Position numbers and translations under genes: made by a program. Shown in pieces: positions 9,128 to 19,700 of a DNA stretch of 64,000 nt. Origin of the DNA: JAPHSX01 sp039714395 (lineage in GTDB: Bacteria; Pseudomonadota; Gammaproteobacteria; Thiohalomonadales; Thiohalomonadaceae); NCBI GenBank assembly GCA_039714395.1, contig JBDLJH010000015.1:15500-79499 (forward strand), written 5' to 3'. Each line of letters opens with the position of its first letter. Position 1 is the stretch's first letter. The notes beneath the pieces are model-generated. The model worked only from the letters and a program-made list of their open reading frames with translations, did no database searches and was not told the origin of the DNA.

Positions 9128-11352
9128 CTTAGCGATTTAACCAGCGTCAGCTTAGGGGGTTCTTTATGCTCAGTGGGTAGCGCCTCACAGAGGAAGTTGC
9201 CCTGAGCATAATCAATTCCAAACTTCCTTAGCTGCTGTAGCGTCAACTCATCCGGTACAAATTTGGCAACGGTTTGTTTACCCAGTAGCTGCGCTGCCTC
9301 AACGATTGCACGCACAGTAATTTGATTAAGTGGATCCTGAAGCAGACCTTCAATTAATGTGTGATCGATATTAAGGCAATTAACAGGGCTGTGCTTCAAA
9401 TAATCAAATGAAGCATAACCAGCACCAAAGTTGTCGATGGCAAAACGGAAACCTATAGCACTTATACTTTCGATTATCGGGCGAATCTTCTCACCATTAC
9501 GTACCGCCACCGACTCATCAAGCTCAAAGATTAACTGCTGGGTATTGATGCCGAACTCCTCGACGAGCTCAACCAGATATTGTTCCAGCCCCTCCTCTTG
9601 CTCAAAACTCTGCAGTGAGAGGTTGATAGAGAGCACAACACCCTTTTCACTAAGACTTGCTAACCACTCCACGGCTTTTCGTATTACCTGACGGTCTACC
9701 TCTGCCATTAAACCAAAGCGCTCCGCTGCCGGGAAAAAGGCCGAGGGAAGCAGAACCTCATGGGTACCATCAGGCATGCGTAACAATACCTCACAGATGT
9801 GCTCACTATTATCAGACAAACCCATCAGTGGCTGGTAGTAGAGCAGCAAGCTTCGCTCCTCCAGCATTTTATTAATGCGATCATGCCAACCGTGATCCCT
9901 GACAGCCACGATTGTATCCTCTGAACTCTCATAGAAGTGATAACGGTTGCGCCCTCGCCCCTTCGCTTCATGCACAGCAGTGTCAGCCTGTAAAAAGATC
10001 TCGTGCGCCGTCTGTAGAGCACTGTCGAAAACAGTAATACCAATACTGAAAAATATCCGTAGTGCCTCACCTGCCTCATGAAACTTAAACTCCTGCATCA
10101 AATTGAGCAGAGAGTTTGCAATCTCCTTCGCCTGATTCCGGTCCACCCGATGCACCAGCGCGGTAAACTCATCGCCACCAAAGCGGGCAACCAGATCACC
10201 CTCGCGCATGCGTTGCTTGAGCAAGTTGGAAATTGCCACCAGCAGTCGATCACCTGCCGCATGACCGTAGGTGTCGTTAATGAACTTAAATCGATCCAGG
10301 TCAAGAAAGAACAACGCACTACTTCCCCCCTCACGACCGATACGCTGCAGCTCCAGCTCTACCTTTTCAGTGAAATAATTACGGTTTATTAGCCCGGTAA
10401 GGGAGTCATGATTTGCCATCCGCCGCAAAGTCTCATCCCGCTCCTTGAGGGCACTAATGGTGGTATTGAGCACTCGGCCTATTTGCGCAATCTCACGATC
10501 ACCACTACTCTCCACCTCCACATCGGTTTCACCCTGCGCCAGCCTATTGAGAGGTTCTTCCAGCTGCAACAGCGGGCGTAGTGACCAACGGATCAGCAGC
10601 CTGCCGATGTAAGCTGCCATCACCAGTAACAGCATGATGAGACCACTCCCCAGCATCACATTTGACTCCAGGTCCTTCTGGTAACGCGAGTAATCCAGTC
10701 CTACACGTAAAATACCAATCACTTGCACCGTCTCATCGGCAGCCTCATCCAGCGAGAAATCGAACATGCCATCACTACGAATAGCCTTTATCCAGATGGG
10801 GGCACTAATATGGAAAACGGATGCGCTGTCACTGGTGCGAAATAGCTGGGCTTTCGTATCACCAGTCGTTATCTGAAGCTGCTGGAGTTCCTGCTCACTA
10901 AAATGAAAATCAGGCTCTGCCACCTCGCCATCACGATGGTACTCGGCAATGGCCGTCGTACCACTTTCATTAAAATATTGAACACTGGAAATTTCAGGGA
11001 AGTTCTTCAGGTAATCGACGGTTTCAGTGAAGTATTCCTTATCATCTGAGGTATAGAGTGGAGTGCCCAGTTCATCGAGCTTATTGATCCAGCCCTCACC
11101 CTGACGCTGGAAGCTCCCCTCGATCACTTTGGTAGAGCCCCACCAGAGGCTACCAATAACAAGCAAGCCGAAGATCACAGCCCAGACTATCTGCAGCATC
11201 AGGATACGATTGGCTAAAGAGGTGGGTGCGCGCTCAGAAACCTGCCCCACCCTTATGGACATCAATAACCACAGGCGACCAGCAAACAGCTCCACCCGGC
11301 GAACCATTGCGGACCGCAGTTGCCTCACCTTGTTTAGCCACTCCCTTAGCAT
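9124..11352 (-). CDS. Membrane GGDEF-EAL protein with apparently inactive EAL domain
   Basis: The 742-aa protein has a transmembrane segment near residues 50-70, a periplasmic sensor region of about 165 residues, a second membrane span (about 235-255), HAMP, GGDEF and EAL. The GGDEF motif is intact (residues 392-396), so diguanylate cyclase activity is possible. The EAL domain looks catalytically dead: the first motif is EVL at 521, the second Asp of the DDFG motif is Asn641, the catalytic Lys is Asn661 (LNIDH), and the late AEGVE motif is AKFVP. It may act as a c-di-GMP receptor or regulate the cyclase. It is the last gene of a run with a binding-protein lipoprotein and a response regulator. 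Confidence 0.9.
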   Translation of the reverse strand: MLREWLNKVRQLRSAMVRRVELFAGRLWLLMSIRVGQVSERAPTSLANRILMLQIVWAVIFGLLVIGSLWWGSTKVIEGSFQRQGEGWINKLDELGTPLYTSDDKEYFTETVDYLKNFPEISSVQYFNESGTTAIAEYHRDGEVAEPDFHFSEQELQQLQITTGDTKAQLFRTSDSASVFHISAPIWIKAIRSDGMFDFSLDEAADETVQVIGILRVGLDYSRYQKDLESNVMLGSGLIMLLLVMAAYIGRLLIRWSLRPLLQLEEPLNRLAQGETDVEVESSGDREIAQIGRVLNTTISALKERDETLRRMANHDSLTGLINRNYFTEKVELELQRIGREGGSSALFFLDLDRFKFINDTYGHAAGDRLLVAISNLLKQRMREGDLVARFGGDEFTALVHRVDRNQAKEIANSLLNLMQEFKFHEAGEALRIFFSIGITVFDSALQTAHEIFLQADTAVHEAKGRGRNRYHFYESSEDTIVAVRDHGWHDRINKMLEERSLLLYYQPLMGLSDNSEHICEVLLRMPDGTHEVLLPSAFFPAAERFGLMAEVDRQVIRKAVEWLASLSEKGVVLSINLSLQSFEQEEGLEQYLVELVEEFGINTQQLIFELDESVAVRNGEKIRPIIESISAIGFRFAIDNFGAGYASFDYLKHSPVNCLNIDHTLIEGLLQDPLNQITVRAIVEAAQLLGKQTVAKFVPDELTLQQLRKFGIDYAQGNFLCEALPTEHKEPPKLTLVKSLS

Positions 11353-11367
11353 TACTCAATAAACCTT

Positions 11368-12348
11368 TTATTTCTCTGAGTATTTTAAATTATAGCGCTT
11401 TGCCACTATTCTGTTAACTGCTATATTTCCACCCTCCAGCAGCACCATATCCTGGCCCGGCACCCCCTTTCCCTTAAAGGCCTCCCGTAATCGTTGTGCA
11501 ACCTTGGCGGCAATCTCATCTGGACGGGTAGTCACACTCAACAAACCTCCCAGCCGCAGAATAGCTTCACTGAACACAGCCACCTGTTTTGCATTGCGTA
11601 CGCTGAACGACATTACCTCCTTGATAATACGACCACTCAGCACACGATTATCCGGTAACAGCCACAAACCCTGTACATTAGGGGCCATCTGCTTGTACTC
11701 AAACAGCAGCTCTTTGTCTGTACTCACTACCTTGTGCTGTAACACAATGCCATGCTTTGAGGCCTCGCTGGCTGCAGCTGCAATCACATTCTCCAGTCCG
11801 GGGCCTGTGATCACCCCTACGCTCTTTAATGTCGGCGACATCCTGCTCCAGGTCGCAAACATCTCCGAAGTTCCCGGTAAAGCCCCAATGCCTTTGGCAC
11901 GCGGTCCAATCAGATTATAGTCCCGATAGTTGAAGACCTGACAGAAAACGACCTCATCCTCCCTGCCAGCCAGTCTCTTCGCCTCTTTAGCCGCCGTCAG
12001 ACCAATGGCGACAAACTGCTGATATTCTGGTTTTTTTATTAATGCTGAGAGCTGTTTACGGGCCTTTATCCCGGCGCTGAGAGAAACTATAGTAGCGCGT
12101 TTTTTCATCAGCCTCTTTAGCTCCTCAGCCACTTGCTGATAGGCCGGTATATCCCTGCTCACCAGAATCACCACAGGAGGAGGGGCTTTGCGTAGCTTTA
12201 CCTCCTTCCTGACCGGTATATTTTCAATAACAGGAGCGACAACAACTGGGGCAGGAACGGGCTCTGGCTTGAGCTCTTTCTTGGTACAGGCACTGAGTAC
12301 CGAAAGGACTACAGATACATAGATGAATACGACCAGGCGTGAAGGCAT
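11368..12348 (-). CDS. ABC-type substrate-binding-like lipoprotein
   Basis: About 326 aa from the ATG at 12348, chosen because it starts directly before a lipoprotein signal (SVVLSVLSAC); the frame is open upstream to a TTG at 12402. A Pro-rich linker is followed by a fold resembling the ABC_sub_bind (PF04392-type) periplasmic proteins, with a conserved-looking VGVITGPGLENVI in the second lobe. No transporter genes are nearby. It lies 15 bp upstream of the GGDEF-EAL gene and downstream of a response regulator, so it may feed a ligand signal to the membrane cyclase. A second protein of the same type is at 41479-42387, also next to a sensor gene. Confidence 0.75.
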   Translation of the reverse strand: MPSRLVVFIYVSVVLSVLSACTKKELKPEPVPAPVVVAPVIENIPVRKEVKLRKAPPPVVILVSRDIPAYQQVAEELKRLMKKRATIVSLSAGIKARKQLSALIKKPEYQQFVAIGLTAAKEAKRLAGREDEVVFCQVFNYRDYNLIGPRAKGIGALPGTSEMFATWSRMSPTLKSVGVITGPGLENVIAAAASEASKHGIVLQHKVVSTDKELLFEYKQMAPNVQGLWLLPDNRVLSGRIIKEVMSFSVRNAKQVAVFSEAILRLGGLLSVTTRPDEIAAKVAQRLREAFKGKGVPGQDMVLLEGGNIAVNRIVAKRYNLKYSEK

Positions 12349-12425
12349 TGGCGGGCACACTATAGAAAATTGACTTTTAATTGTAGACGCTAAATTACTC
12401 AATAAAAACCATCGGTTATATTAGG

Positions 12426-13382
12426 TTATGTCACCACCGCTGCCCCACCTGCGGCACCGGAACGCCCAAGCTTACGAGCAGCCATTTCCATCAGTTCTTC
12501 AGCATTCGTGACCATATTCTCAGCACTACTACAGCTTATCGCCATCGCCCCATTGATCGTAACGAAACCTCGTGAGGTTTTGACCGGACGAAGGTTAATT
12601 GACTGCAAGATACGCTTATAATTTTTACCTTTAACCTGCTCTACATCCTGATAGTACATACCGATAGCAAATTCAGAACCTGAAACGCGTGCTATCACAT
12701 CATTAGGACGAATGGCGCGAACGAGGCGAGTACCTATACTCTTAAGAATCTCGCAGTACGCCGTCTCACCATGCTCTGACAGCAGCTCTTCACTACCATT
12801 GAGGCTGAAAAAAGCACAACAGACAGCTCCACCACGAGACTCCATCATATTAAGTAACTCTCCCAGGCGGCGTTCCGCATCAAGCCTGTTACCCAGCCCA
12901 GTGGCCTGATCAATGGTGATACGGCTCTCATAGCTATCGCGCAAGGTCTCCATCGCATCAAGCAGGCCATTCTGTAAACCTGCAATGCGCCCGGCAGCAT
13001 AGACCCTTGCCGCCAGCTCCTGTTTGTTGGGGGGTTTTGTCAGGTAATCATCAACGCCACGATCAAAGGCCTCGATCACCGAGTCAATATCATCTCTTGC
13101 TGTAAGAAGAACGATGCAGGTGTAGTGATTCTGCTCCTCATCGATCTGGCGAACACGATCCGTCAACTCCAGTCCGTCCATCTCTGGCATCACCCAGTCA
13201 GCCAGTAGCACCTCGGCGGGACGCTGTTCGAGCTGCCCCAGTGCCTCCTGTGCGCTCACCGCCATGCGTACGTCGCTGTAGCCCTCATCCTGCAGACTCT
13301 TGCGAATAAAGGCACAGTTAAACTTCATGTCGTCCACCACAATGATAGACAACCCCTCTCTATTCTTGACTGATATGCTCAT
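12426..13382 (-). CDS. Response regulator with degenerate GGDEF output domain
   Basis: The 318-aa protein has an N-terminal receiver domain with the acidic pocket VVDD, phospho-acceptor Asp62 (LLADW) and the conserved Lys in LTKPP. Its C-terminal domain resembles GGDEF but has SGSEF at residues 234-238, so cyclase activity is unlikely. It may bind nucleotide or act by protein contact. It is the first gene of the minus-strand group with the binding lipoprotein and the GGDEF-EAL protein, and no dedicated histidine kinase is adjacent. Confidence 0.88.
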   Translation of the reverse strand: MSISVKNREGLSIIVVDDMKFNCAFIRKSLQDEGYSDVRMAVSAQEALGQLEQRPAEVLLADWVMPEMDGLELTDRVRQIDEEQNHYTCIVLLTARDDIDSVIEAFDRGVDDYLTKPPNKQELAARVYAAGRIAGLQNGLLDAMETLRDSYESRITIDQATGLGNRLDAERRLGELLNMMESRGGAVCCAFFSLNGSEELLSEHGETAYCEILKSIGTRLVRAIRPNDVIARVSGSEFAIGMYYQDVEQVKGKNYKRILQSINLRPVKTSRGFVTINGAMAISCSSAENMVTNAEELMEMAARKLGRSGAAGGAAVVT

Positions 13383-13484
13383 ACTTCCTGCTTATCTTTA
13401 TTATCTGTCATTTATAATCCTATCCCTGATAACGAAACTACCAAATAATTCCCTGAATAAACAGTGGTAAATAGACAGGCGGTA

Positions 13485-13988
13485 TTAGTAAGGACGCAGA
13501 CGGATATGCCAGCGGTAGAGTAACGGTGACAGGATCATTTCCAGCAGCATGAAGAGCAGTACGCAGAGGAGCACCTGACCACCACCCAGCCCCAAACCCT
13601 CACGCAGCAACCACAACGGCAATAGCGCCTCGGGGATCTGATCCAGTCCCACGGCGCGCCCATGAGGAGCGATTGCCAGGCGACGTTTTGTAAAGCTTGC
13701 CACTGCATCGCCCAGCATAGCCAACAGGGCAACGAGGGCTCCCAGCCACCAGGATAGACCCAGCAGGAGAGCGCAAGAGATGGTAGCAATAATAGCCACG
13801 CCGACGCCGCGCCAGCTCTTCGTTGGCCCCAGCATGGGGCGGCCATCGATAAATTGACGGCCTCCATCCAGTGGGGCATCAAACCGTTCACCCAATAACT
13901 GACGGGCAAGGATCGGCGAACCATTAGCTACTATCAGTAGCAGCAATGGTGGCGACAACAGCAGAAAGAGACTCCACAGCGACTCCAT
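13485..13988 (-). CDS. CDP-archaeol synthase (CarS)-like membrane protein
   Basis: The 167-aa, strongly hydrophobic protein has about four membrane spans and the family signature ANGSPILARQL followed by LGPTKSWRG near residue 54. This matches the CarS-like family (PF01864), related to CDP-diacylglycerol synthase CdsA. Archaeal members transfer CMP to unsaturated archaeol; bacterial members are widespread but their lipid substrate is not established. The conserved Asp in AMLGDAVASFTKRR, equivalent to a catalytic metal site, is present. It stands alone between the signalling group and hemE. Confidence 0.8.
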   Translation of the reverse strand: MESLWSLFLLLSPPLLLLIVANGSPILARQLLGERFDAPLDGGRQFIDGRPMLGPTKSWRGVGVAIIATISCALLLGLSWWLGALVALLAMLGDAVASFTKRRLAIAPHGRAVGLDQIPEALLPLWLLREGLGLGGGQVLLCVLLFMLLEMILSPLLYRWHIRLRPY

Positions 13989-14123
13989 TCACTCAGACCT
14001 TTGCTTTAGTGATAGTTCTACTATCGACTACAGGAGGTGGAGTCGCAAGTCGTCCAGAGTCATGAGCTTAGGATAATGTGCAAAGCTGGGAACATAGCCC
14101 GTATTGAAGCGGGCCATGATGGG

Positions 14124-15188
14124 TTACTGGTGGTATTTGGCACTCAGCTCATGCACCGCCTCAACGAAGACCCCGGCACGTTCAGGGTCAACATGCTGAT
14201 GGATGCCGTGGCCAAGGTTAAAGACATGGCCGGAGCCGGTGCCATAGCTCTCCATAATGGTAGCCACTTCCTGACGGATACGATCCGGTGAGGCGTAGAG
14301 AATGCTCGGATCCATATTGCCCTGCAGTGCCACCCTGTCGCCGACACGACGACGCGCCTCACCGATATCGGTGGTCCAGTCGAGGCCGAGGCCGTCACAG
14401 CCGGTATCGGCCATCGACTCCAGCCACTGACCGCCACCCTTGGTAAAGAGGATCACCGGCACCTTACGGCCGTCGGCCTCGCGGGTCAGTCCCTCAACGA
14501 TCTGCTGCATGTAGCGTAGCGAGAACTCTTTGTAGTCACGCGGGGTGAGCGAGCCGCCCCAGGTGTCGAAGATCATCAGTGCCTGGGCACCGGCGGCGAC
14601 CTGGGCGTTAAGGTAGCTGATCACCGACTGGGCGGTGGTATCGAGCAGCTTGTGCATCAGGTCGGGGCGATCGAACATCATCCCCTTCACCTTGGCGAAG
14701 TCCTTGGAGGTACCGCCTTCAACCATATAGGTGGCGAGAGTCCAGGGGCTGCCGGAGAAGCCGATCAGCGGTACCCGCCCATCGAGTTCACGACGGATGG
14801 TGCGTACCGCATCCATCACATACTTAAGGCCATCTTCCGGATCAGGCACCGGCAAGGCGTTCACATCCGCTTCAGTACGTACCGGTTTGTCGAAGATCGG
14901 TCCCTCGCCTTCAGCGAAGCGCAGTTGCAGCCCCATCGCATCGGGGATGGTGAGGATGTCAGAGAAGAGAATGGCGGCATCAAGTGGGTAGCGTTCCAGC
15001 GGCTGAATCGTCACCTCGCAGGCCAGCTCAGGATTCATGCAGAGATCCATGAAACTACCCGCCCTGGCACGGGTCGCCTTGTACTCGGGCAGATAGCGGC
15101 CCGCCTGGCGCATCATCCATACCGGGGTGTAATCCACCGGCTCTTTGAGGAGGGCTCTAAGGAAACGATCGTTTTTCAGTTCAGACAT
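14124..15188 (-). CDS. hemE: Uroporphyrinogen decarboxylase
   Basis: The 354-aa cytoplasmic enzyme converts uroporphyrinogen III to coproporphyrinogen III in haem synthesis. The ATG at 15188 gives exactly the usual length and MSELKNDRF; an in-frame GTG four codons upstream is less likely, because the GGGA Shine-Dalgarno fits the ATG. The family signatures PVWMMRQAGRYLPEY (near residue 21) and GFSGSPWTLATYM (near residue 140) are intact. It follows gltD but a terminator intervenes, so it probably has its own promoter. Confidence 0.97.
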   Translation of the reverse strand: MSELKNDRFLRALLKEPVDYTPVWMMRQAGRYLPEYKATRARAGSFMDLCMNPELACEVTIQPLERYPLDAAILFSDILTIPDAMGLQLRFAEGEGPIFDKPVRTEADVNALPVPDPEDGLKYVMDAVRTIRRELDGRVPLIGFSGSPWTLATYMVEGGTSKDFAKVKGMMFDRPDLMHKLLDTTAQSVISYLNAQVAAGAQALMIFDTWGGSLTPRDYKEFSLRYMQQIVEGLTREADGRKVPVILFTKGGGQWLESMADTGCDGLGLDWTTDIGEARRRVGDRVALQGNMDPSILYASPDRIRQEVATIMESYGTGSGHVFNLGHGIHQHVDPERAGVFVEAVHELSAKYHQ

Positions 15189-15255
15189 TTGTTTTCCCAC
15201 ATGGTCTCGACGCCTCGCGTGGACCTAATTGTTGTTATCTTATTTATTCAGCTCA

Positions 15256-15283
15256 AAACAAAAACGCCCGGTTTAACCGGGCG
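15256..15283 (-). terminator. Rho-independent terminator after gltD
   Basis: On the minus strand CGCCCGGTT / AACCGGGCG (15265-15283) forms a near-continuous GC-rich stem followed by TTTTTG, 11 bp after the gltD stop. It separates gltBD from hemE. Confidence 0.9.
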
Positions 15284-15294
15284 CCTTTGCATCA

Positions 15295-16710
15295 TCACAC
15301 GTCCAGGTAGTCGAGGATACCATCGGCCGCCTGGCGACCCTCCCAGATGGCGGTTACCACCAGGTCGGAGCCACGCACCATATCGCCACCGGCGAAGACC
15401 TTCTCGTTAGAAGTCTGGTACTTGAACTCACCGTTATCGGGGGCGATCACGCGACCACGGTCATCCACCTCGATACCGAAGTCGGCAAACCAGGGAGCCG
15501 GGCTGGGACGGAAGCCGTAGGCAACGATAATGTCATCGGCCGGGATCACCTCCTCGGAACCGGCAACCGGCTCGGGGCGACGACGGCCACGCTCATCGGG
15601 CTCGCCGAGGGCAGTAGTCACAACCTTAATGCCGGTCACCTTGCCGTTCTCACCAACCACTTCGATCGGCTGGCGGTTGAAGGCGAACTGTACGCCCTCC
15701 TCCTTGGCATTCTGCACCTCTTTCTTCGAGCCTGGCATATTGGCCTCGTCTCGACGGTAGGCACAGGTCACCCTGTTGGCATTCTGGCGGATGGAGGTAC
15801 GGGTGCAGTCCATGGTGGTGTCACCACCACCGAGAACCACCACGTTCTTGCCCCCCATCGAGAGGTAATCTTCCGGCGACTTTTCGTAGCCGTGGCAGTG
15901 GTTGACGTTGGAGATGAGGAAATCGAGTGCGGCGTGTACGCCGTCGAGATCCTCACCGGGGATGCCACCGGTCATGTAGTTGTAGGTACCCATGCCGAGG
16001 AACACCGAATCGTAATCGTCGACCAGTTGCTGGAACTGCACATCTTTTCCGATCTCGGTGTTGAGGACAAACTCAATGCCCATCCCCTCGAAGATGCTAC
16101 GGCGACGCTTGACGATGCTCTTTTCCAGCTTGAACTCGGGAATACCGAAGGTGAGCAGGCCGCCAATCTCGGGGTGACGGTCATAGACGGTTACCTTGAC
16201 GCCGTTGCGGGTCAGTACGTCGGCAGCAGCCAGGCCAGCCGGACCGGCACCGACCACGGCGACCCTCTTGCCGTTGGACTCGACACCAGAAAGATCCGGC
16301 ATCCAGCCATTGGCAAAGGCGGTATCAGAGATGTAGCGCTCGGTGGTACCGATAGTGACCGCACCGAGGCCATCATTCAGGGTACAGGCACCCTCGCAGA
16401 GACGGTCCTGCGGGCAGACGCGACCGGTGATCTCTGGCAGCGAGTTGGTCTGGTGAGAGAGCTCTACCGCCTTCTGCCAGTTCCCCTCATCGATCAGCTG
16501 CAACCAGTTGGGAATGTAATTGTGTACCGGACACTTCCACGAGCAGTAGGGGTTACCACAGTGCAGGCAACGGCCCGACTGGTAGGCCGCCGACTCGGCA
16601 TCGAAGTCGCAGTAGATCTCAGCGAACTCTTTAATGCGTACCTCGGCCGGCACCTTCGCCGGGTCGGTACGCGGAATGTCTAGAAACTGTAATGCGTTTT
16701 TCTTACTCAC
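15295..16710 (-). CDS. gltD: Glutamate synthase (NADPH) small subunit
   Basis: The 471-aa flavoprotein oxidises NADPH and passes electrons through Fe-S clusters to GltB for glutamate synthesis from glutamine and 2-oxoglutarate. The N-terminal Fe-S ligands are in CLHCGNPYCSWKCP (near residue 48) and CPQDRLCEGAC (near 99). The FAD-binding motif VVGAGPAGLAAA is near residue 151 and the NADPH-binding VVLGGGDTTMDC near 293. The length is normal. It follows gltB by 75 bp and is closed by a terminator. Confidence 0.97.
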   Translation of the reverse strand: MSKKNALQFLDIPRTDPAKVPAEVRIKEFAEIYCDFDAESAAYQSGRCLHCGNPYCSWKCPVHNYIPNWLQLIDEGNWQKAVELSHQTNSLPEITGRVCPQDRLCEGACTLNDGLGAVTIGTTERYISDTAFANGWMPDLSGVESNGKRVAVVGAGPAGLAAADVLTRNGVKVTVYDRHPEIGGLLTFGIPEFKLEKSIVKRRRSIFEGMGIEFVLNTEIGKDVQFQQLVDDYDSVFLGMGTYNYMTGGIPGEDLDGVHAALDFLISNVNHCHGYEKSPEDYLSMGGKNVVVLGGGDTTMDCTRTSIRQNANRVTCAYRRDEANMPGSKKEVQNAKEEGVQFAFNRQPIEVVGENGKVTGIKVVTTALGEPDERGRRRPEPVAGSEEVIPADDIIVAYGFRPSPAPWFADFGIEVDDRGRVIAPDNGEFKYQTSNEKVFAGGDMVRGSDLVVTAIWEGRQAADGILDYLDV

Positions 16711-16785
16711 GGTTATCCACCATCAGTCTACATATTCAATTCACCGCTGCGTCCAGCCCTCAGGCCAGACACCGCGGTTCGATCA

Positions 16786-19700
16786 TCAGGCTGCTCGCTT
16801 GAGCATCACCTCGAGCAGGGTCTCCAGCTCGGCCGCCTTCGGCTTCACCAACCAGAACCTGCCAATATAATCCTCGAACTTATCGAGAATATTCCTGGCG
16901 TGTTCAGAGCCCGTCTCTTCCACGTACTCGGAGATGGTGTCGCGCAGGAAGTTACGGTGTGCCTCGGTCGCCTCGGTATTGATGCGATGGAAATCGACAT
17001 CACCGTTACAACGCCCGGCAAAGGTACTCTCCTCATCGAGGACGAAGGCAAAGCCGCCGGTCAGACCAGCACCGAAGTTAACCCCGGTCTGACCCAGCAC
17101 GGTGATCACGCCACCGGTCATATACTCACCGCAGTGGTCACCCGCGCCCTCGATCACCGCATGGGCACCGGAGTTACGCACACCGAAACGCTCACCGGCC
17201 ATACCGGCAGCAAACAGCTTGCCGCCGGTGGCACCGTAGAGACAGGTGTTACCGATAATGGCGTTCTTGTTGGTGGCATAACGGCTACCCGCGGGCGGAC
17301 GAATCACCAGCTTACCGCCAGCCATCCCCTTGCCCACGTAGTCGTTGGCGTCACCTTCGAGGTGCATATTCAGACCACCGGCATTCCACACACCGAAGGA
17401 CTGTCCGGCGGTGCCGGTCAGCTTCAGGGTGATGGGGCTATCTGCCATACCTAGGGTATCCCAGCGCTTGGCGATCTCACCGGAGAGGCGGGCACCGACC
17501 GAGCGGTTAATGTTCTGCAGCTGGTAGCTGAACTCGCCACCCGACTTGTTCTCGATGGCACTTTGAATATCAGTGACCATCTGCTCGGCCAGCTTGCCCT
17601 CATCGAACGGCGCGTTACGCGGCTCAATGCAGCAGTTGGGGCCTTCAACGGCAGAATTAAGTTCCACCATCGGCTTGAGATCGAGCTTGTTCTGCCTGGC
17701 GGTGTCGCCCGGCAGGATCTCCAGCAGGTCGGTACGACCGATGAGCTCTTCCAGCTTGCTCACGCCCAGCTTTGCCATCCACTCGCGCACCTCGCGGGCG
17801 ACGAAGCGGAAGTAGGTCTCGACCAGCTCCGGCTTGCCCTTGTAGTGTTTGGCGCGCAGCACATCGTTCTGCGTCGCCACACCGGTGGCGCAGTTATTAA
17901 GGTGGCAGATACGCAGGTACTTACAGCCCAGTACCACCATCGGCATGGTGCCGAAACCGAAGGACTCGGCACCGAGGATAGCGGCCTTGACCACGTCGAG
18001 GCCGGTCTTCAGGCCACCGTCGGCCTGCACGCGAACCTTGCCGCGCAGGTCGTTCATCTTCAGCACCTGATGGGTCTCGGAAAGGCCGAGCTCCCATGGG
18101 GAGCCGGCATATTTGACCGAGGCGGTGGGGCTCGCCGCGGTACCACCGTCGTAACCGGAGATGGTAATAAGGTCGGCGTAGGCCTTGGCCACACCGGCAG
18201 CGATGGTACCGACACCGGGCTCGGAGACCAGCTTCACCGAGACCAGTGCCTCGGGGTTGACCTGCTTTAAGTCAAAGATCAGCTGAGCCAGATCCTCAAT
18301 CGAATAGATATCGTGGTGCGGCGGCGGGGAGATCAGCGGCACACCGGGACGGGTGTAACGCAGACGGGCAATTGCATCATTCACCTTATGTCCGGGCAGC
18401 TGCCCCCCCTCACCGGGCTTGGCACCCTGTGCCACCTTGATCTGCAACACCTCGGCGTTGACCAGGTAGCCGGGGGTCACACCGAAGCGGCCCGAGGCGA
18501 TCTGCTTGATCTTGGAGAAGCGCGACTTGTCGATATAGCGCCTGGGGTCTTCACCACCCTCACCAGAGTTGGAGCGACCGCCCAGCTTGTTCATCGCAAC
18601 GGCCAGCGCCTCGTGCGCCTCGGGTGCCAGGGCACCGAGTGACATCGCCGCGGTATCGAAACGCTTGAACAGCTCGCTCTCATCCTCGACCTCATCGATC
18701 GAGATAGGCTCGATATCGTCACGCAGCTTGAGCAGGTCGCGCAGCATCATCGCCGGACGCTCATTGACCAGTGCCGCGAACTCCTGATAGTCGTTCCAGT
18801 CGCCGGACTTCACTGCCTGATGGATGGTGCGAATCACGTCGGGATTGTAGGCGTGCGCCTCACCGCCCTCGACATACTTCAGCAGGCCACCCTGATCGAT
18901 CGGCTTGCGTGCATTCCAGGCGATCTTCGCCTGTGCCACGCCATCGCTGTCGAGGTCGCTGAAGTCAGCACCCTGAATACGCGAGGTAGTACCGTTGAAA
19001 CAGCTATCGACAACCTCATCGGCCAGACCGACGATCTCGAACAGCTGCGAGCCACGATAGGAGGCTACCGAGGAGATGCCCATCTTCGACATCACCTTGT
19101 AGAGACCTTTATTAATGCCCTGGCGGTAGTTCTGCCCCAGCTTGTCGACATCCTGCTCCCCTTTATCAGACTGGAGCTCACCGCTCTTGACCATGTCGTT
19201 AATCGCCTCATAGCCGAGGTAGGGGTAGATCGCGGTGGCACCGTAACCGAGCAGCACCGCAAAGTGGTGCGGGTCACGGGTGGTACCCGTCTGAACCACG
19301 ATGTTGGCGTTGCAGCGCTCGCCCTCGGCGATCAGACGGTGGTGCAGGGCACCGGTCGCCAGTGCCGCATGAACCGGTACGGTGTCCTTCGCAATGTTGC
19401 GGTCGGATAGGATGATAATGGTCTTGCCAGACTTCACCTCGGCGATTGCCTTGTCGCAAATAGCACTGACCGCCTTCTGCAGACCGAAATCGGTCGGATA
19501 GTTAAGCTCGATCACCGCGTGGGCAAAGTCACCCTCGTTGTGGGCCAGCAACTGCCGGAACTTACCCTCGGAGAGTACCGGTGAGTCGGCAACCAGTCGA
19601 TTCGCGTGCTCCGGGGTCTCGTCGAACAGGTTCTTCTCGCTGCCGAACAGGGTCTCCAGTGACATCACCACCTGCTCGCGAATCGGGTCGATCGGCGGGT

